The notes beneath the pieces are model-generated. The model ran no database searches. It saw only the letters and a program-made list of their open reading frames with translations, and was not told the DNA's origin. Both the position numbers and the translations under genes were made by a program. 64,000 nt of DNA, from positions 1,428,839 through 1,492,838 of the forward strand of contig NZ_KB890024.1 of assembly GCF_000372965.1 (NCBI RefSeq), in the 5' to 3' direction. Of the stretch, positions 9,542 to 18,177 are shown one piece after another. Numbering within the stretch: the stretch's first letter is position 1; the number at the start of each line of letters is the position of its first letter. The DNA comes from Hoeflea sp. 108. Its GTDB lineage: Bacteria > Pseudomonadota > Alphaproteobacteria > Rhizobiales > Rhizobiaceae.

Positions 9542-11323
9542 ATGTCCAGATACGGTGAGTTTTCCGGCGCGATGGCCGGCGGCTGCGACCGGCTGGTCCA
9601 TCCGTCGATCGAAGGTTCCGAGCGGCTGCGCCAGCGGCGGCTCGTCGGCCTGTTGCTGGGCGCTCCCTTTATCGTGGCCGGCGCCGGCGTTGTGCTGGTC
9701 TCCGCAAATCTTGGTGCTGCCGCCATCTTCGCCGTGATCTTCGCTGCCTTCAGCCTGAGCTGGCTTGCCGCACTGAGCATCGCAGCGACAGGCAAAGCCG
9801 CCCAGATCGGCGTGACTGCGCTGCTCGGCGGCGCGGTTGCGGTTGCCGCAATCGTCGCTGCCGCCGGCGGATTGACGTCACCTGCAACGCTTCTGGTTGC
9901 AGCCTTGCCGCTTGAGGCACTCTGGGTTTGGCGGACGCGCAAGGCGGCCCTGTTGGGCGTCTGTGCCGCGGTCGCGGCACTTATGCTTCAGGGCTTGCTC
10001 GGCAGCATGTCGTTTGCAGAGGGTGCGACAGCATCGGTCTGGCAGTGGCTGCTGCCTGCTGCCTGGGCTGCGGTCTATCTGGTTAGGGCCATGGAGTTTG
10101 TCGGCAACGGCGCGGACGAACACGTCAAGGCGCCCGCAGATGCTCTGGAACAGATACTCAAGGCGGTGGTCCTGCGGATCGGCCACAATGGCGACGTCGT
10201 CGACGTTTCCGAGCAGGCGCGCGCCATGCTGCGCCTGCAGCCCGAGCTGCTGCTGGGTACAGCGCTGTTCGACCGTATTCATGTCGCCGACCGGGTTGCC
10301 TATCTCTGCGCGCTGGCCGACATGCGCGACGGCGCCGAGATGCGCGGCGTCGAACTGCGCCTGCGCCTGCCCAAGTTCAACGACAACGACACCGTCGACA
10401 ACTTCCGCCCGTTCGCCCTGGAAATGATGAAGGGCGAGGCGCAGTCGATCGTCGTGGTCGTGCGCGAGAACGACACCGTGGCAGAACTGCGCAGCGAGCT
10501 TGCCGCCGCCGCCAATGCTGTTAAGAGCGCCGAACTTGCCAAGGGCAATTTCCTGGCCGCCGTGAGCCACGAACTGCGGACACCGCTGAATGCCATCATC
10601 GGCTTCTCGGACATGCTCCTGCACGAGATGTTCGGCCCGCTCCAGGAGCCGCGCCAGAAGGAATATGTCGGCATCGTCCGTGAATCGGGCCAGCATCTGC
10701 TCGACGTCGTGAACTCGATCCTTGACGTCTCCAAGATCGAATCCGGCTGCTACGCCATCAATCCCGAGCCGTTCAAGTTCCGCGAGGCGGTCGACATGTG
10801 CGCTTCGATGATGACGCTGCAGGCCGAGGCCAAGGCGCTTGATCTGGCGGTCGAAGTTGCCGCTGGCATCGGCGAGATCAAGGCCGACCGGCGCGCGATC
10901 CAGCAGATGCTGATCAACCTCGTGTCGAATGCGGTGAAGTTCACGCCCGATGGCGGCCGGGTTGGCATCGGCGCCAAGCGGTTGGGCTCGCGCCTGCATT
11001 TCTGGGTGTCCGACACCGGCATCGGCATCGCCGAGGAGGACCTGTCGCGACTGGGCACGCCGTTCATGCAGATCCAGAACGACTACACCCGCCGCTTCGA
11101 AGGCACTGGCCTTGGCCTCTCATTGGTCAAGGGACTGGTGGCCTTGCACGACGGCACGATGTCGATCGAGAGCGCGCCGGGCGAGGGCACCACGGTTACC
11201 ATCAGCTTGCCGATCGAAGGCCCGGCTTTCCGCCCCTCGCAGGAGGCGAAGGGCGAACTGATGCGCCTTCCGGCCGGCAGGACCAAGGAGAAGCACGATG
11301 GCTCGCTCCGCAAAGCAAGCTAA
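9542..11323 (+). CDS. Membrane sensor histidine kinase, PleC/DivJ/PdhS-like catalytic core
   Basis: A 593-residue protein from ATG 9542 (MSRYGEFSGAM); the frame is open to 9476 but lacks a better start. Residues about 30-180 form about six membrane helices with almost no periplasmic loop. Residues about 190-290 form a PAS-like region, then a short linker. HisKA has AVSHELRTPLNAIIGFSDML with phospho-acceptor His343. The ATPase domain shows NLVSNAVKFTPDGG, SDTGIGIAEEDL and EGTGLGLSLVKGLVALH. The HisKA sequence belongs to the group that talks to DivK in alphaproteobacteria. There is no receiver domain and no adjacent regulator, so the partner is unknown. The 3' end overlaps the next gene by 26 nt. 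Confidence 0.85.
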   Translation: MSRYGEFSGAMAGGCDRLVHPSIEGSERLRQRRLVGLLLGAPFIVAGAGVVLVSANLGAAAIFAVIFAAFSLSWLAALSIAATGKAAQIGVTALLGGAVAVAAIVAAAGGLTSPATLLVAALPLEALWVWRTRKAALLGVCAAVAALMLQGLLGSMSFAEGATASVWQWLLPAAWAAVYLVRAMEFVGNGADEHVKAPADALEQILKAVVLRIGHNGDVVDVSEQARAMLRLQPELLLGTALFDRIHVADRVAYLCALADMRDGAEMRGVELRLRLPKFNDNDTVDNFRPFALEMMKGEAQSIVVVVRENDTVAELRSELAAAANAVKSAELAKGNFLAAVSHELRTPLNAIIGFSDMLLHEMFGPLQEPRQKEYVGIVRESGQHLLDVVNSILDVSKIESGCYAINPEPFKFREAVDMCASMMTLQAEAKALDLAVEVAAGIGEIKADRRAIQQMLINLVSNAVKFTPDGGRVGIGAKRLGSRLHFWVSDTGIGIAEEDLSRLGTPFMQIQNDYTRRFEGTGLGLSLVKGLVALHDGTMSIESAPGEGTTVTISLPIEGPAFRPSQEAKGELMRLPAGRTKEKHDGSLRKAS

Positions 11324-12104
11324 GCGGAAGGTCGTCGAGGAACGCAGCGCCCTCCAGGACGGCGCGCTGGCTCTCGGCGGCATGATCGCGCGCAATCCGG
11401 TGCTGGTCGGCGGCTCGACCGCTTTCCTGGTTGCGCTGTTCTATGTTTCGGCCAACGCCCTTTGGTATCAGCCTTACGCACACAAGGGCGCATTCTTCTC
11501 CACCCGCGAAGCCGTCCAGTTTCCTGACATGGCGCCTGACGCCTCGGAAACGACGATCAAGATCGAGCGTCCGGAACCGGCGCAGACGGCGCAATTGCCC
11601 GAGGGCAATCCTGCGGTCGAGCAGGTTCAGAGCATTCTGAAGGACCTCAATTTCTACGGCGGCACGGTTGACGGCCTCAACGGGCCTGCAACACGCAGCG
11701 CCATCCAGGCCTATCAGAAGAAGGTCGGCCTAGCTGCGACGGGCGAGATCGACCAGTCGCTGCTTCAGCAACTCGGGGCTCGAGATACCACTGCCGGGAT
11801 TACGCCGACGCCGAAGCCCAGGGTGGAGCAGGCGCAGGCGCCTGCACCGCGCAGTCTGGTGACGCCGGCCTCCGCGCCAGCACGGCCCGTACCCGCTAGG
11901 GAAGTCGATCTCGATGCGCGCATCAAGAAGATCCAGGTGGGACTCAAGGCGTTCGGCAATGACGGCATCGACGTCGATGGCGTGATCGGAGCCAGGACCA
12001 AATCGGCTATCCGCGAGTTCCAGGCGCTGTTCGGCCTGCCCGAGACGGGGGAACCCGACCAGGCTGTCTACGCCAAGATGCGCGAGATCGGCCTGACCAA
12101 TTAG
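11298..12104 (+). CDS. Membrane-anchored protein with two peptidoglycan-binding domains
   Basis: A 268-residue protein. Residues about 33-56 form one membrane helix (NPVLVGGSTAFLVALFYVSA). Two PG_binding_1 domains follow: residues about 105-155 (VQSILKDLNFYGGTVDGLNG, then TRSAIQAYQKKVGL) and about 205-265 (KIQVGLKAFGNDGIDVDGVI, then TKSAIREFQALFGLPETGEP). A Pro/Ala linker joins them. The start lies inside the upstream kinase gene, behind AAGGAGAAG at about 11284, so translation is coupled. It probably tethers the inner membrane to the wall. The coupling suggests the kinase and this protein work on the same envelope or division process, which is inference. Confidence 0.85.
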   Translation: MARSAKQAKRKVVEERSALQDGALALGGMIARNPVLVGGSTAFLVALFYVSANALWYQPYAHKGAFFSTREAVQFPDMAPDASETTIKIERPEPAQTAQLPEGNPAVEQVQSILKDLNFYGGTVDGLNGPATRSAIQAYQKKVGLAATGEIDQSLLQQLGARDTTAGITPTPKPRVEQAQAPAPRSLVTPASAPARPVPAREVDLDARIKKIQVGLKAFGNDGIDVDGVIGARTKSAIREFQALFGLPETGEPDQAVYAKMREIGLTN

Positions 12105-12177
12105 CTTGCGCATCAAGCCTGTCCGCGTCGCCGGATGGGCGGTATAGAGGCCCATCGAAACTGCGACGGGCCGGCAC

Positions 12178-12525
12178 ATGCGCGTAACCACCGATTTCTG
12201 GGTATCGGCTCTTCTGCGAAGGGTGTTCGGCGATGGCGGCTTTGGCGCCATAATCAGCAAGGGGGCGACCGAAGCGGGCGCCGTGTTCGTGTTGACGCGC
12301 GACCGCTTCGGCCAGACAAGCCTATACGGGCCCGCGCCGCAGTCGAGCTACGACACCGCACGGCCCGACGAACGCCAGTTCAGCCTTCTCGACAGCAATG
12401 ACGATAGTGAGGCTATCGAAAAGCGGCTGGAGCGCGAGCGGCGCTTCGACCCCGATATCTGGGTCGTCGAGATCGAGGCCGGAAAGACCGAGATCAAGGA
12501 CCTTCTGGCGCTTACGACGCCCTGA
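12178..12525 (+). CDS. DUF1491 family protein
   Basis: A 115-residue soluble protein, MRVTTDFWVSALLRRVFGDG, then GGFGAIISKGATEAGAVFVL, and a C-terminus with RRFDPDIWVVEIE. This is the DUF1491 pattern widespread in alphaproteobacteria and of unknown function. It follows the peptidoglycan-binding gene by 73 nt on the same strand and its end overlaps the converging DUF2336 gene by 14 nt. Confidence 0.85.
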   Translation: MRVTTDFWVSALLRRVFGDGGFGAIISKGATEAGAVFVLTRDRFGQTSLYGPAPQSSYDTARPDERQFSLLDSNDDSEAIEKRLERERRFDPDIWVVEIEAGKTEIKDLLALTTP

Positions 12526-13567
12526 GCCGGTCGCCTTTCGGCGGATCGCCGGCCGCCCTGCGTTGCAGGCGCTCGGCGTTGCTGCGGATGCGCGCGCCGA
12601 CGGCCGCTGCCTTCCAGTCCCTGACACGGTCGAGGGCAACGTCACGGTGCAGCAGGCGGTAGCGGTCTAGGAACAACCGAATTGCCTCGGCATGGGCGAA
12701 TTGGCCGGGGAAGGTTGCCGATGCGAGCAGGAAGGCATGTTCTTCAGGCAGGTCGAGCGCTTTCAGTGCATCGATAAGCGAGGAATAGCCTGCCTTCTCG
12801 GTGATGGCGCGGGCTGTCTGGAAATCGATCTCAAGGGCATCGGCCAGTGCCGTCTGGAAGAAGGCATTGTTACCGGTGAGGGCGGTCGTCTTCAATTTCT
12901 CATAGGACGAAGGACGGACGATCGTTTCGGGCTGCGAGAGCTCGTGGCCGTCGTTTGGCGCCATCATCGAGCGCAATCTGCGGCGCACGGTCTCCGCCAG
13001 TTCGCCGGGCAGGGGATCGTGGCTGAGCGAAGCTGCCGCGGCGGCCTGTCCCCGTTCCGGCTGGGAAGCTGATTCCACCGGGGACGTTTCCGGATAGACG
13101 AGACGTGGCTTTTCAAGCACCCGGATCAGGTCGGCGATGGTCGGGTTGAGATTGGGACGCCTGAAGATAGCGCGCGCATGCGGCAGCCCGTGACGGCCGA
13201 TCAGGGCGATGAGTGTCACGTCCGACAGAAGTGGCGAGCGGATCAGCAGCGGGGCTGCGATATCGACGCTGTCGTCGCAAAGCCGGCGCACGAGGCCGGG
13301 CGGTGCATACTCGCTTTCGGACAGGGCGGCTGCAACGAAGCGACGAGCCTCGACCGACACGTTCTCGAACAACGGCAGGGTCAGGTCTTCGAGCTGGGAG
13401 ATTTCGCGGCGCGATGGACGCGGCAACGCGCAGAAAGCGGATACCGCCGCCCGGAACAGCCGCTCGGGCTTGCCGGTCTCGCGCCCTATGGCGATTTGCC
13501 TGAAGTCCGATGCTGACACGGTACGCCTGACACAACTCGATACTGCTTCGGAAGCGACCCCGGCCAC
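12512..13567 (-). CDS. DUF2336 family protein
   Basis: A 351-residue, helix-rich soluble protein starting at GTG 13567. The central part resembles HEAT-like repeats (FENVSVEARRFVAAALSESE, SVDIAAPLLIRSPLLSDVTL, LIALIGRHGLPHARAI), as in DUF2336. The C-terminal half is also helical with QTALADALEIDFQTARAITEK. Function is unknown in rhizobia; in Caulobacter some DUF2336 proteins are linked to cell-cycle or development circuits, but I cannot show that here. It is divergent from the small conserved gene at 13709. Confidence 0.75.
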   Translation of the reverse strand: MAGVASEAVSSCVRRTVSASDFRQIAIGRETGKPERLFRAAVSAFCALPRPSRREISQLEDLTLPLFENVSVEARRFVAAALSESEYAPPGLVRRLCDDSVDIAAPLLIRSPLLSDVTLIALIGRHGLPHARAIFRRPNLNPTIADLIRVLEKPRLVYPETSPVESASQPERGQAAAAASLSHDPLPGELAETVRRRLRSMMAPNDGHELSQPETIVRPSSYEKLKTTALTGNNAFFQTALADALEIDFQTARAITEKAGYSSLIDALKALDLPEEHAFLLASATFPGQFAHAEAIRLFLDRYRLLHRDVALDRVRDWKAAAVGARIRSNAERLQRRAAGDPPKGDRLRAS

Positions 13568-13620
13568 GGCGCTGCGTTTCTGATGTCCCCGAAGATGAAC
13601 ATAAACTTAGCGGCGATTTG

Positions 13621-13635
13621 TTAGCAGTACGTTAA
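13621..13635. promoter_or_regulatory. Near-consensus CtrA-type box (TTAG-N7-TTAA)
   Basis: TTAG at 13621-13624 and TTAA at 13632-13635 are separated by exactly 7 nt. The CtrA consensus is TTAA-N7-TTAA, so one of eight defined bases differs. It lies in the 141-nt space between the divergent DUF2336 gene and the 63-residue gene, 73 nt before the latter's ATG. Such a match can occur by chance, so this is a candidate only. Confidence 0.3.
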
Positions 13636-13708
13636 CTCTCTGCTGGCCTTATCGAGACGGAGGCGTTGCGTGCTTGCTCCGGTAAAACCGAGAGGGAAAT
13701 CGCCAACC

Positions 13709-13900
13709 ATGGGCAGCGTTGTGTCATTCATGCCGCGCCGTGCGGCCGTCCGCAAATCCCCGAGATCAGCGGAAACTTCGGCATCCATCATCATTTTTCC
13801 GGGCGTTCGCTACGAGCGCGTCAAGGACGCCGTTACTGGTGTCGAACGCGTCGGCCGGGCCAGTGCTCCGCGCCGCAACGATCCTCTGCCGCGACACTGA
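13709..13900 (+). CDS. Small conserved hypothetical protein
   Basis: A 63-residue basic protein beginning MGSVVSFMPRRAAVRKSPRS, followed by SIIIFPGVRYERVKD and a basic Pro-rich end. I recognise the start and the IIIFPGVRYER block as a pattern of short rhizobial proteins, without known function. The open frame extends upstream to 13670, but ATG 13709 fits the conserved start. It converges with the DUF1254-like gene, 15 nt away. Confidence 0.65.
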   Translation: MGSVVSFMPRRAAVRKSPRSAETSASIIIFPGVRYERVKDAVTGVERVGRASAPRRNDPLPRH

Positions 13901-13915
13901 TCCGGACGGGCAGGG

Positions 13916-14458
13916 TTACTGGATCTCGCAGTTGATGCCGTCGAGGAAGCGCGACACCTCGGGCTTCCAGCTGTCGTCGGGCACGAAGACGCGGACGACG
14001 ACGATACCCTCGTCGATTGGCGTTTCGACAAAGATCGATTTCTCGAATTCCGGCGGCAGTTCCTTGCGCAGTTCGATCATCTGGGCCGGGGTCAGCACGA
14101 CGAAATCGAGGCCGCCGTCCGGCGAGGTGCGATCGTTGAAGCTGTAGATGTTCTGCCCGCTGCGATCGTAGACCGAGGCCGACCAGAACGGAACCTTGCC
14201 AGCATTGTCGATGCGAACGACGCCCTCGGCGAGGTCGAAGCGGCAGGCGGCCTCGAAGAACGACGGATCGAGAGACTTCACGACCGGCGCGCCGCCGACT
14301 TCCTGGTCGAGGCGCACGATCTTGTTGGGACCAGCGACCATGGCAAGCCGAGACCAGGCGTCCCGTTCAGAGAAACTGGGCACCAAGAGCAGGATGACGA
14401 TGTGGGCAATGCCCGCACCGACAAGGCCGATGACGAGCGCATGAAGGAGCCTAAGCAT
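13916..14458 (-). CDS. DUF1254-like membrane-anchored protein
   Basis: A 180-residue protein with an N-terminal membrane helix (HALVIGLVGAGIAHIVILLL) and a periplasmic domain. It contains DPSFFEAACRFDLAEGVVRI and FWSASVYDRSGQNIYSFNDR, typical of the rhizobial DUF1254 half-proteins. It overlaps the upstream DUF1214-like gene by 8 nt, so the two are made together. In other bacteria DUF1254 and DUF1214 occur in one polypeptide, so these two products probably form one complex (inference). Confidence 0.75.
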   Translation of the reverse strand: MLRLLHALVIGLVGAGIAHIVILLLVPSFSERDAWSRLAMVAGPNKIVRLDQEVGGAPVVKSLDPSFFEAACRFDLAEGVVRIDNAGKVPFWSASVYDRSGQNIYSFNDRTSPDGGLDFVVLTPAQMIELRKELPPEFEKSIFVETPIDEGIVVVRVFVPDDSWKPEVSRFLDGINCEIQ

Positions 14459-15035
14459 TGCACTGGACCCTGACGATGCGCGGCATCTCGATATCGGACA
14501 GGCCGGTGCTGCTGGCGATCGGGGTGTCGTAGAGCGTGAGCACCAGGTTCATGTCGCCGACGCCTGAAACCGCGAGCCAGTTGCCCGGCACGGCTTTGGC
14601 GCCGACTGATATCTCGACCGAATTGTCGGGCTGGCGCAGCACTTCGAGCGAATGCAGCTCGCCGTCGCGGCGCATGCCCGACTTCAGCGCCATCTGGTCC
14701 TTGTCCGAGGCGTAGAGCGTCCAGAAGCGCGCGACCGGCAGGCCGCCTTCGACGCGGTAGCTGCATTCGCGCTTGAGATGGGTGCCGCTGGAATCGCGTT
14801 CGGCAACAAAGGCGAGGCCCTCAGCGCGGCCGAGCGCGAGGATGCCGTCACGCGCCACGCGAGCCTTGGAGTAGGGATCGGCGTCGGGCGTGCCGCTGTC
14901 CGGGAAGGCCGTCCAGGGCCCGATCGACACGGCACCGATGCCTTCCTGCGACTTCAGGATCATGCCGACGCTTGCGGCACCTCCGCCGATGGCGATGGCT
15001 AGCGCCAGACCTATCAGGATCGATTGTTTCAGCAT
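14451..15035 (-). CDS. DUF1214-like membrane-anchored protein
   Basis: A 194-residue protein from ATG 15035 (MLKQSILIGLALAIAIGGG): one N-terminal helix, then a periplasmic domain. Motifs include GAVSIGPWTAFPDSGTPDAD, PYSKARVARDGILALG, ARFWTLYASDKDQ and VPGNWLAVSG, which belong to DUF1214. The upstream open frame to 15092 has no supporting site. It is the first gene of the overlapping DUF1214-DUF1254 pair. The molecular function is unknown. Confidence 0.78.
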   Translation of the reverse strand: MLKQSILIGLALAIAIGGGAASVGMILKSQEGIGAVSIGPWTAFPDSGTPDADPYSKARVARDGILALGRAEGLAFVAERDSSGTHLKRECSYRVEGGLPVARFWTLYASDKDQMALKSGMRRDGELHSLEVLRQPDNSVEISVGAKAVPGNWLAVSGVGDMNLVLTLYDTPIASSTGLSDIEMPRIVRVQCNA

Positions 15036-15147
15036 GAGCCGCCGCAGACTGGAGTTGGCGGAGGAATATCCTGCCTCGCGCCGGGAAGGCAAGCCGGGAA
15101 CGGCTGCAACCGGTACGGGAACTGCTGCTGTGAGGCCGCCCGCAAGG

Positions 15148-17304
15148 TCACAGCGCCGAAAGCGTCTCGGGTTCGGCTGGCGGTTCGATTGCCGGCGCGT
15201 TGTGGAAGAAGTCGGCGATCTCGCGCAGCGTCCGCGTCGTCGTGCTCGACAGCACGGGTGGACGGTCGGCCGCGTCTGCTGCGGCCTGGTCGGTTCCAGC
15301 CTTTGCCGCCTCCTCGGCCTTGGCGATCTGGGCCGGATCGACGAACGGGTTCTTGATGCCCGGTATCGGCTTCAGATCGATGTTCTGGTGGGCGTAGGCC
15401 ATGAGGCGCTGCCAGACCATTGCAGGCAGCGAACCGCCGGTCATCTTGTTGGTTGGCGAAAAGTCGTCATTGCCGAGCCAGACGGCGGCCGTGTAGTTGC
15501 CGGTGAAACCGATGTACCAGGCGTCGCGATAGGACTGGGTGGTGCCGGTCTTGCCCGCCGAGCGGATGTTGGGCAGGGCGGCCTTTCGCGCGGTGCCGGT
15601 CTCCGGGATCTGGACCATGATCGAATTCATCGACGAAACCGCCTGTTCCGACAGAACCCGATGCGGCGGCGTGCCGTCCTTGGACCAGTCATAGATCAAC
15701 TTGCCGGAATGGGTGACGAGCTGCGTGATGCCGTGACGGGTGCCGACGAGGCCATTCTGGGCCAGCACACTGTAGCCTGTTGCCTGATCCATGACGGTGA
15801 GGCCGGAGGTGCCGAGCACCATCGTCTTGTGTGAACTGACAGGGGACTCGACACCCATCGCCTCGGCCATGGCCTTGATCGGCGCTATGGTCAGGTGTTC
15901 CTTGGCGAGACGCACAGGCACGGTATTGATCGACTTGATCAGAGCTGTGGCGAGCGTCATCCGCCCGGAATAGCCGCGTGTGTAGTTCTTCGGTGACCAG
16001 TTGCCCCAGCTGATCGGCGCATCCGATATCACCGATTCCGGCGTGAAGCCGTGTTCCATCGCCGTCGAGTAGACATAAGGCTTGAACGACGAGCCGGTCT
16101 GGCGCTGCGCCTTGGTGGCGCGGTTGAACTGGCTGGCACCGTAGTCGCGTCCGCCGACGAGAGCGCGGACCGCACCGTTGGTCTCGATGACGACGATGGC
16201 GCCCTCGCTGACGTGATATTCCTTGCCATATTGGCGCAGGTGGAACTCGACCGACTCCTCGGCCGCGTTCTGGATGTTCATGTCGATGGTGGTGCGCGCG
16301 ACCAGCGAATGAACGCCCGACTTGGCGGCGATCTTCTTGACCTCGTCGAAGGCCCAGTCGAGGAAATAGTCAGGGCTTTTCTGCTTGCCGCGGTCGACCA
16401 CGTTGGCCGGGTGGAGTCGCGCCGAAAGCACCTGACCCTCGGTCATGAAGCCGGCCTGGACGAGATTGGTCAGCACCACGTTGGCGCGGGCGCGGGCTGC
16501 AGGCAGATTGATATGCGGGGCGTATTTGGTCGGGGCCTTGAACAGGCCGGCGAGCATCGCCGCCTCTGCAAGGTTGAGATCCTTGACCTGCTTGCCAAAG
16601 TAGAAATTGGCTGCAGCAGAGATGCCGAACGTGCCGCCGCCCATATAGGCGCGGTCGAGATAGAGCTGCAGGATCTCTTTCTTGGACAGGTTGGATTCCA
16701 GCCACAGCGACAGAAACGCTTCCTTGATCTTGCGTTCGACCGTGCGCTCGTTTGTGAGGAACAGGTTCTTGGCGAGCTGCTGGGTGATGCTGGAGCCGCC
16801 CTGGACCACTGAGTTGGCGCGCATGTTCTCGGACATGGCGCGGATCAGGCCGAGGACGTCGATGCCGTAATGCTCGAAGAAGCGACGGTCTTCGGTGGCG
16901 AGCACCGCCTTGATGACATGGTCCGGCATCTCGTCGACCGGCACGGAATCGCGCTGGATGATACCGCGCTGGCCGATCTCGTTGCCGTAGCGGTCGAGGA
17001 AGGTGACGGCGAAGTCGTCGCGGTTGCGCCAGTCGCCTGCCGTTTCCTGAAAGGCGGGCATGGCCAGCGCCAGCATCACGACCGAACCGCCGGCGCCCAT
17101 GGTGAAGGCTTCGCTCAGCATCTCGACGACGCCGCGGCGCCAGCCTTTGACGCGAAAGCGGCGGAAGAAGATCGTCGCGCTTTCCCAGAATTGCTGGGCG
17201 CGGAAGCGCAACTCATAGAGGGTGGAATCGAGCCAGGCGTCGATGGCCAGAAGCCCAGCGGCGAAACGGCTTCTTTTCTTGCGGGGTTCGATTGGGCTTT
17301 CCAT
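15148..17304 (-). CDS. mrcA: Penicillin-binding protein 1A, bifunctional transglycosylase/transpeptidase
   Basis: A 718-residue class A PBP from ATG 17304 (MESPIEPRKKR). A membrane anchor lies near residues 70-90. The GT51 domain shows ATEDRRFFEHYGIDVLG with catalytic Glu138 and VQGGSSITQQLAKNLFL. The transpeptidase domain has QTGSSFKPYVYSTA (Ser405, Lys408), KSINTVPVRLA as the SxN motif, and AGKTGTTQSYRDAWYIGFT. It polymerises and cross-links peptidoglycan in the periplasm. The frame stays open upstream to 17421, but those codons look non-coding. About 500 nt separate it from feuN. I give the symbol as the generic class A PBP name. Confidence 0.93.
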   Translation of the reverse strand: MESPIEPRKKRSRFAAGLLAIDAWLDSTLYELRFRAQQFWESATIFFRRFRVKGWRRGVVEMLSEAFTMGAGGSVVMLALAMPAFQETAGDWRNRDDFAVTFLDRYGNEIGQRGIIQRDSVPVDEMPDHVIKAVLATEDRRFFEHYGIDVLGLIRAMSENMRANSVVQGGSSITQQLAKNLFLTNERTVERKIKEAFLSLWLESNLSKKEILQLYLDRAYMGGGTFGISAAANFYFGKQVKDLNLAEAAMLAGLFKAPTKYAPHINLPAARARANVVLTNLVQAGFMTEGQVLSARLHPANVVDRGKQKSPDYFLDWAFDEVKKIAAKSGVHSLVARTTIDMNIQNAAEESVEFHLRQYGKEYHVSEGAIVVIETNGAVRALVGGRDYGASQFNRATKAQRQTGSSFKPYVYSTAMEHGFTPESVISDAPISWGNWSPKNYTRGYSGRMTLATALIKSINTVPVRLAKEHLTIAPIKAMAEAMGVESPVSSHKTMVLGTSGLTVMDQATGYSVLAQNGLVGTRHGITQLVTHSGKLIYDWSKDGTPPHRVLSEQAVSSMNSIMVQIPETGTARKAALPNIRSAGKTGTTQSYRDAWYIGFTGNYTAAVWLGNDDFSPTNKMTGGSLPAMVWQRLMAYAHQNIDLKPIPGIKNPFVDPAQIAKAEEAAKAGTDQAAADAADRPPVLSSTTTRTLREIADFFHNAPAIEPPAEPETLSAL

Positions 17305-17816
17305 GCGCAAAGGTCCGACGCGTGCCTGGAGAATATACTTATTTGGCCTTGCTGGCGAATTAAGGGCACGCGTCCCTCGGCCCCATGAACGACTTGTCCC
17401 CGATTTTGCCCGACGGGACAAGGGGGCAGCGCCATCATCGACAGCTATCCGGAAAAAGCGAAATTATAGGAATGTATTCTTTTTGCCGTGGCTGTGATCT
17501 GGTGTTTCTATATCGTCGAAAAAGTGTTGCGGGCAGACCCGATACTCCGGCGGACGTCCATCATTTCAGTCATCGGGAGGCATCTTGGACGTGAAGGCGA
17601 ACGGAGGCTGGCGCGTTGCGCGCGCTTTACGAAGGCGCGGAAGCGGATGCGACGCTGCCTTGCCGGCAATCACAGCATTTTCGGGGCTTGTGGCGATTCT
17701 CAGCAGGCTAAGTGCCATGGAGCGGACCGGCATCAAGTAGAAGGCTTGCAATGGCAGCAATTGCATGAACTCATTGTTCATTCCACGTTCAGCACTGCTG
17801 TATTAGAAGTCCCGGC
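17305..17816. other. Intergenic region between mrcA and feuN
   Basis: This 512-nt region lies between divergent mrcA and feuN and should carry both promoters. The segment 17465-17500 is A/T-rich. A minus-strand open frame at 17566-17781 (71 codons, start MNNEFMQLLPLQAFYLMPVR) has acceptable codon use but only GGA directly abutting its ATG as a possible ribosome site, and no family I recognise. I leave it as a possible but unsupported gene. Confidence 0.4.
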
Positions 17817-18110
17817 ATGAAAACGCTTCGCTCCATATTCCGGTCTGCCATGACTGCGCTGTGCGCGGCGGGCCTGTTCGCCAGCGCGGCGGCGGCTGAA
17901 CAGATGCCGCCTCGCGAAGGCGAGTATGTTGTAGCCGCTGCGGATTGCTACGCGATCGGCCAGCAGGTAGCCGACGAGCATGGTGGTACTTTGGCGAGGG
18001 CGTCCGAATCCAACCAGGGCGGGCAGTCGGTATGCGTGATCGTGGTGCTCGTGCCGGCGAAAGACGGCCAGCGCCCGCGCCGCGTGCAGGTCGTGGTCCC
18101 CGCCAACTGA
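17817..18110 (+). CDS. feuN: Small periplasmic protein, probable FeuN inhibitor of FeuQ
   Basis: A 97-residue protein with a clear signal peptide (SAMTALCAAGLFASAAAAEQ). The 69-residue mature part has two Cys (AADCYAIGQQVADEHGG and GGQSVCVIVVLVPA) that could pair. It ends RRVQVVVPAN, with PepSY-like character. It lies 67 nt upstream of feuP in the same direction. In Sinorhizobium meliloti a small periplasmic protein, FeuN, encoded next to feuPQ, restrains the FeuQ sensor; size, export and position match. Identity rests on context, so the symbol is provisional. Confidence 0.6.
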   Translation: MKTLRSIFRSAMTALCAAGLFASAAAAEQMPPREGEYVVAAADCYAIGQQVADEHGGTLARASESNQGGQSVCVIVVLVPAKDGQRPRRVQVVVPAN

Positions 18111-18177
18111 CGGCGATTTCACCGAAAGGCCGGAATCGCCTATATCTTCTGCAGCTTACCACTGGTCGTAAAACAGC

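Noticed and set aside
17566..17781. 71-codon minus-strand frame between mrcA and feuN
   Set aside because: No spaced ribosome site and no recognised family; codon use alone is not enough. It is mentioned in the intergenic entry only.
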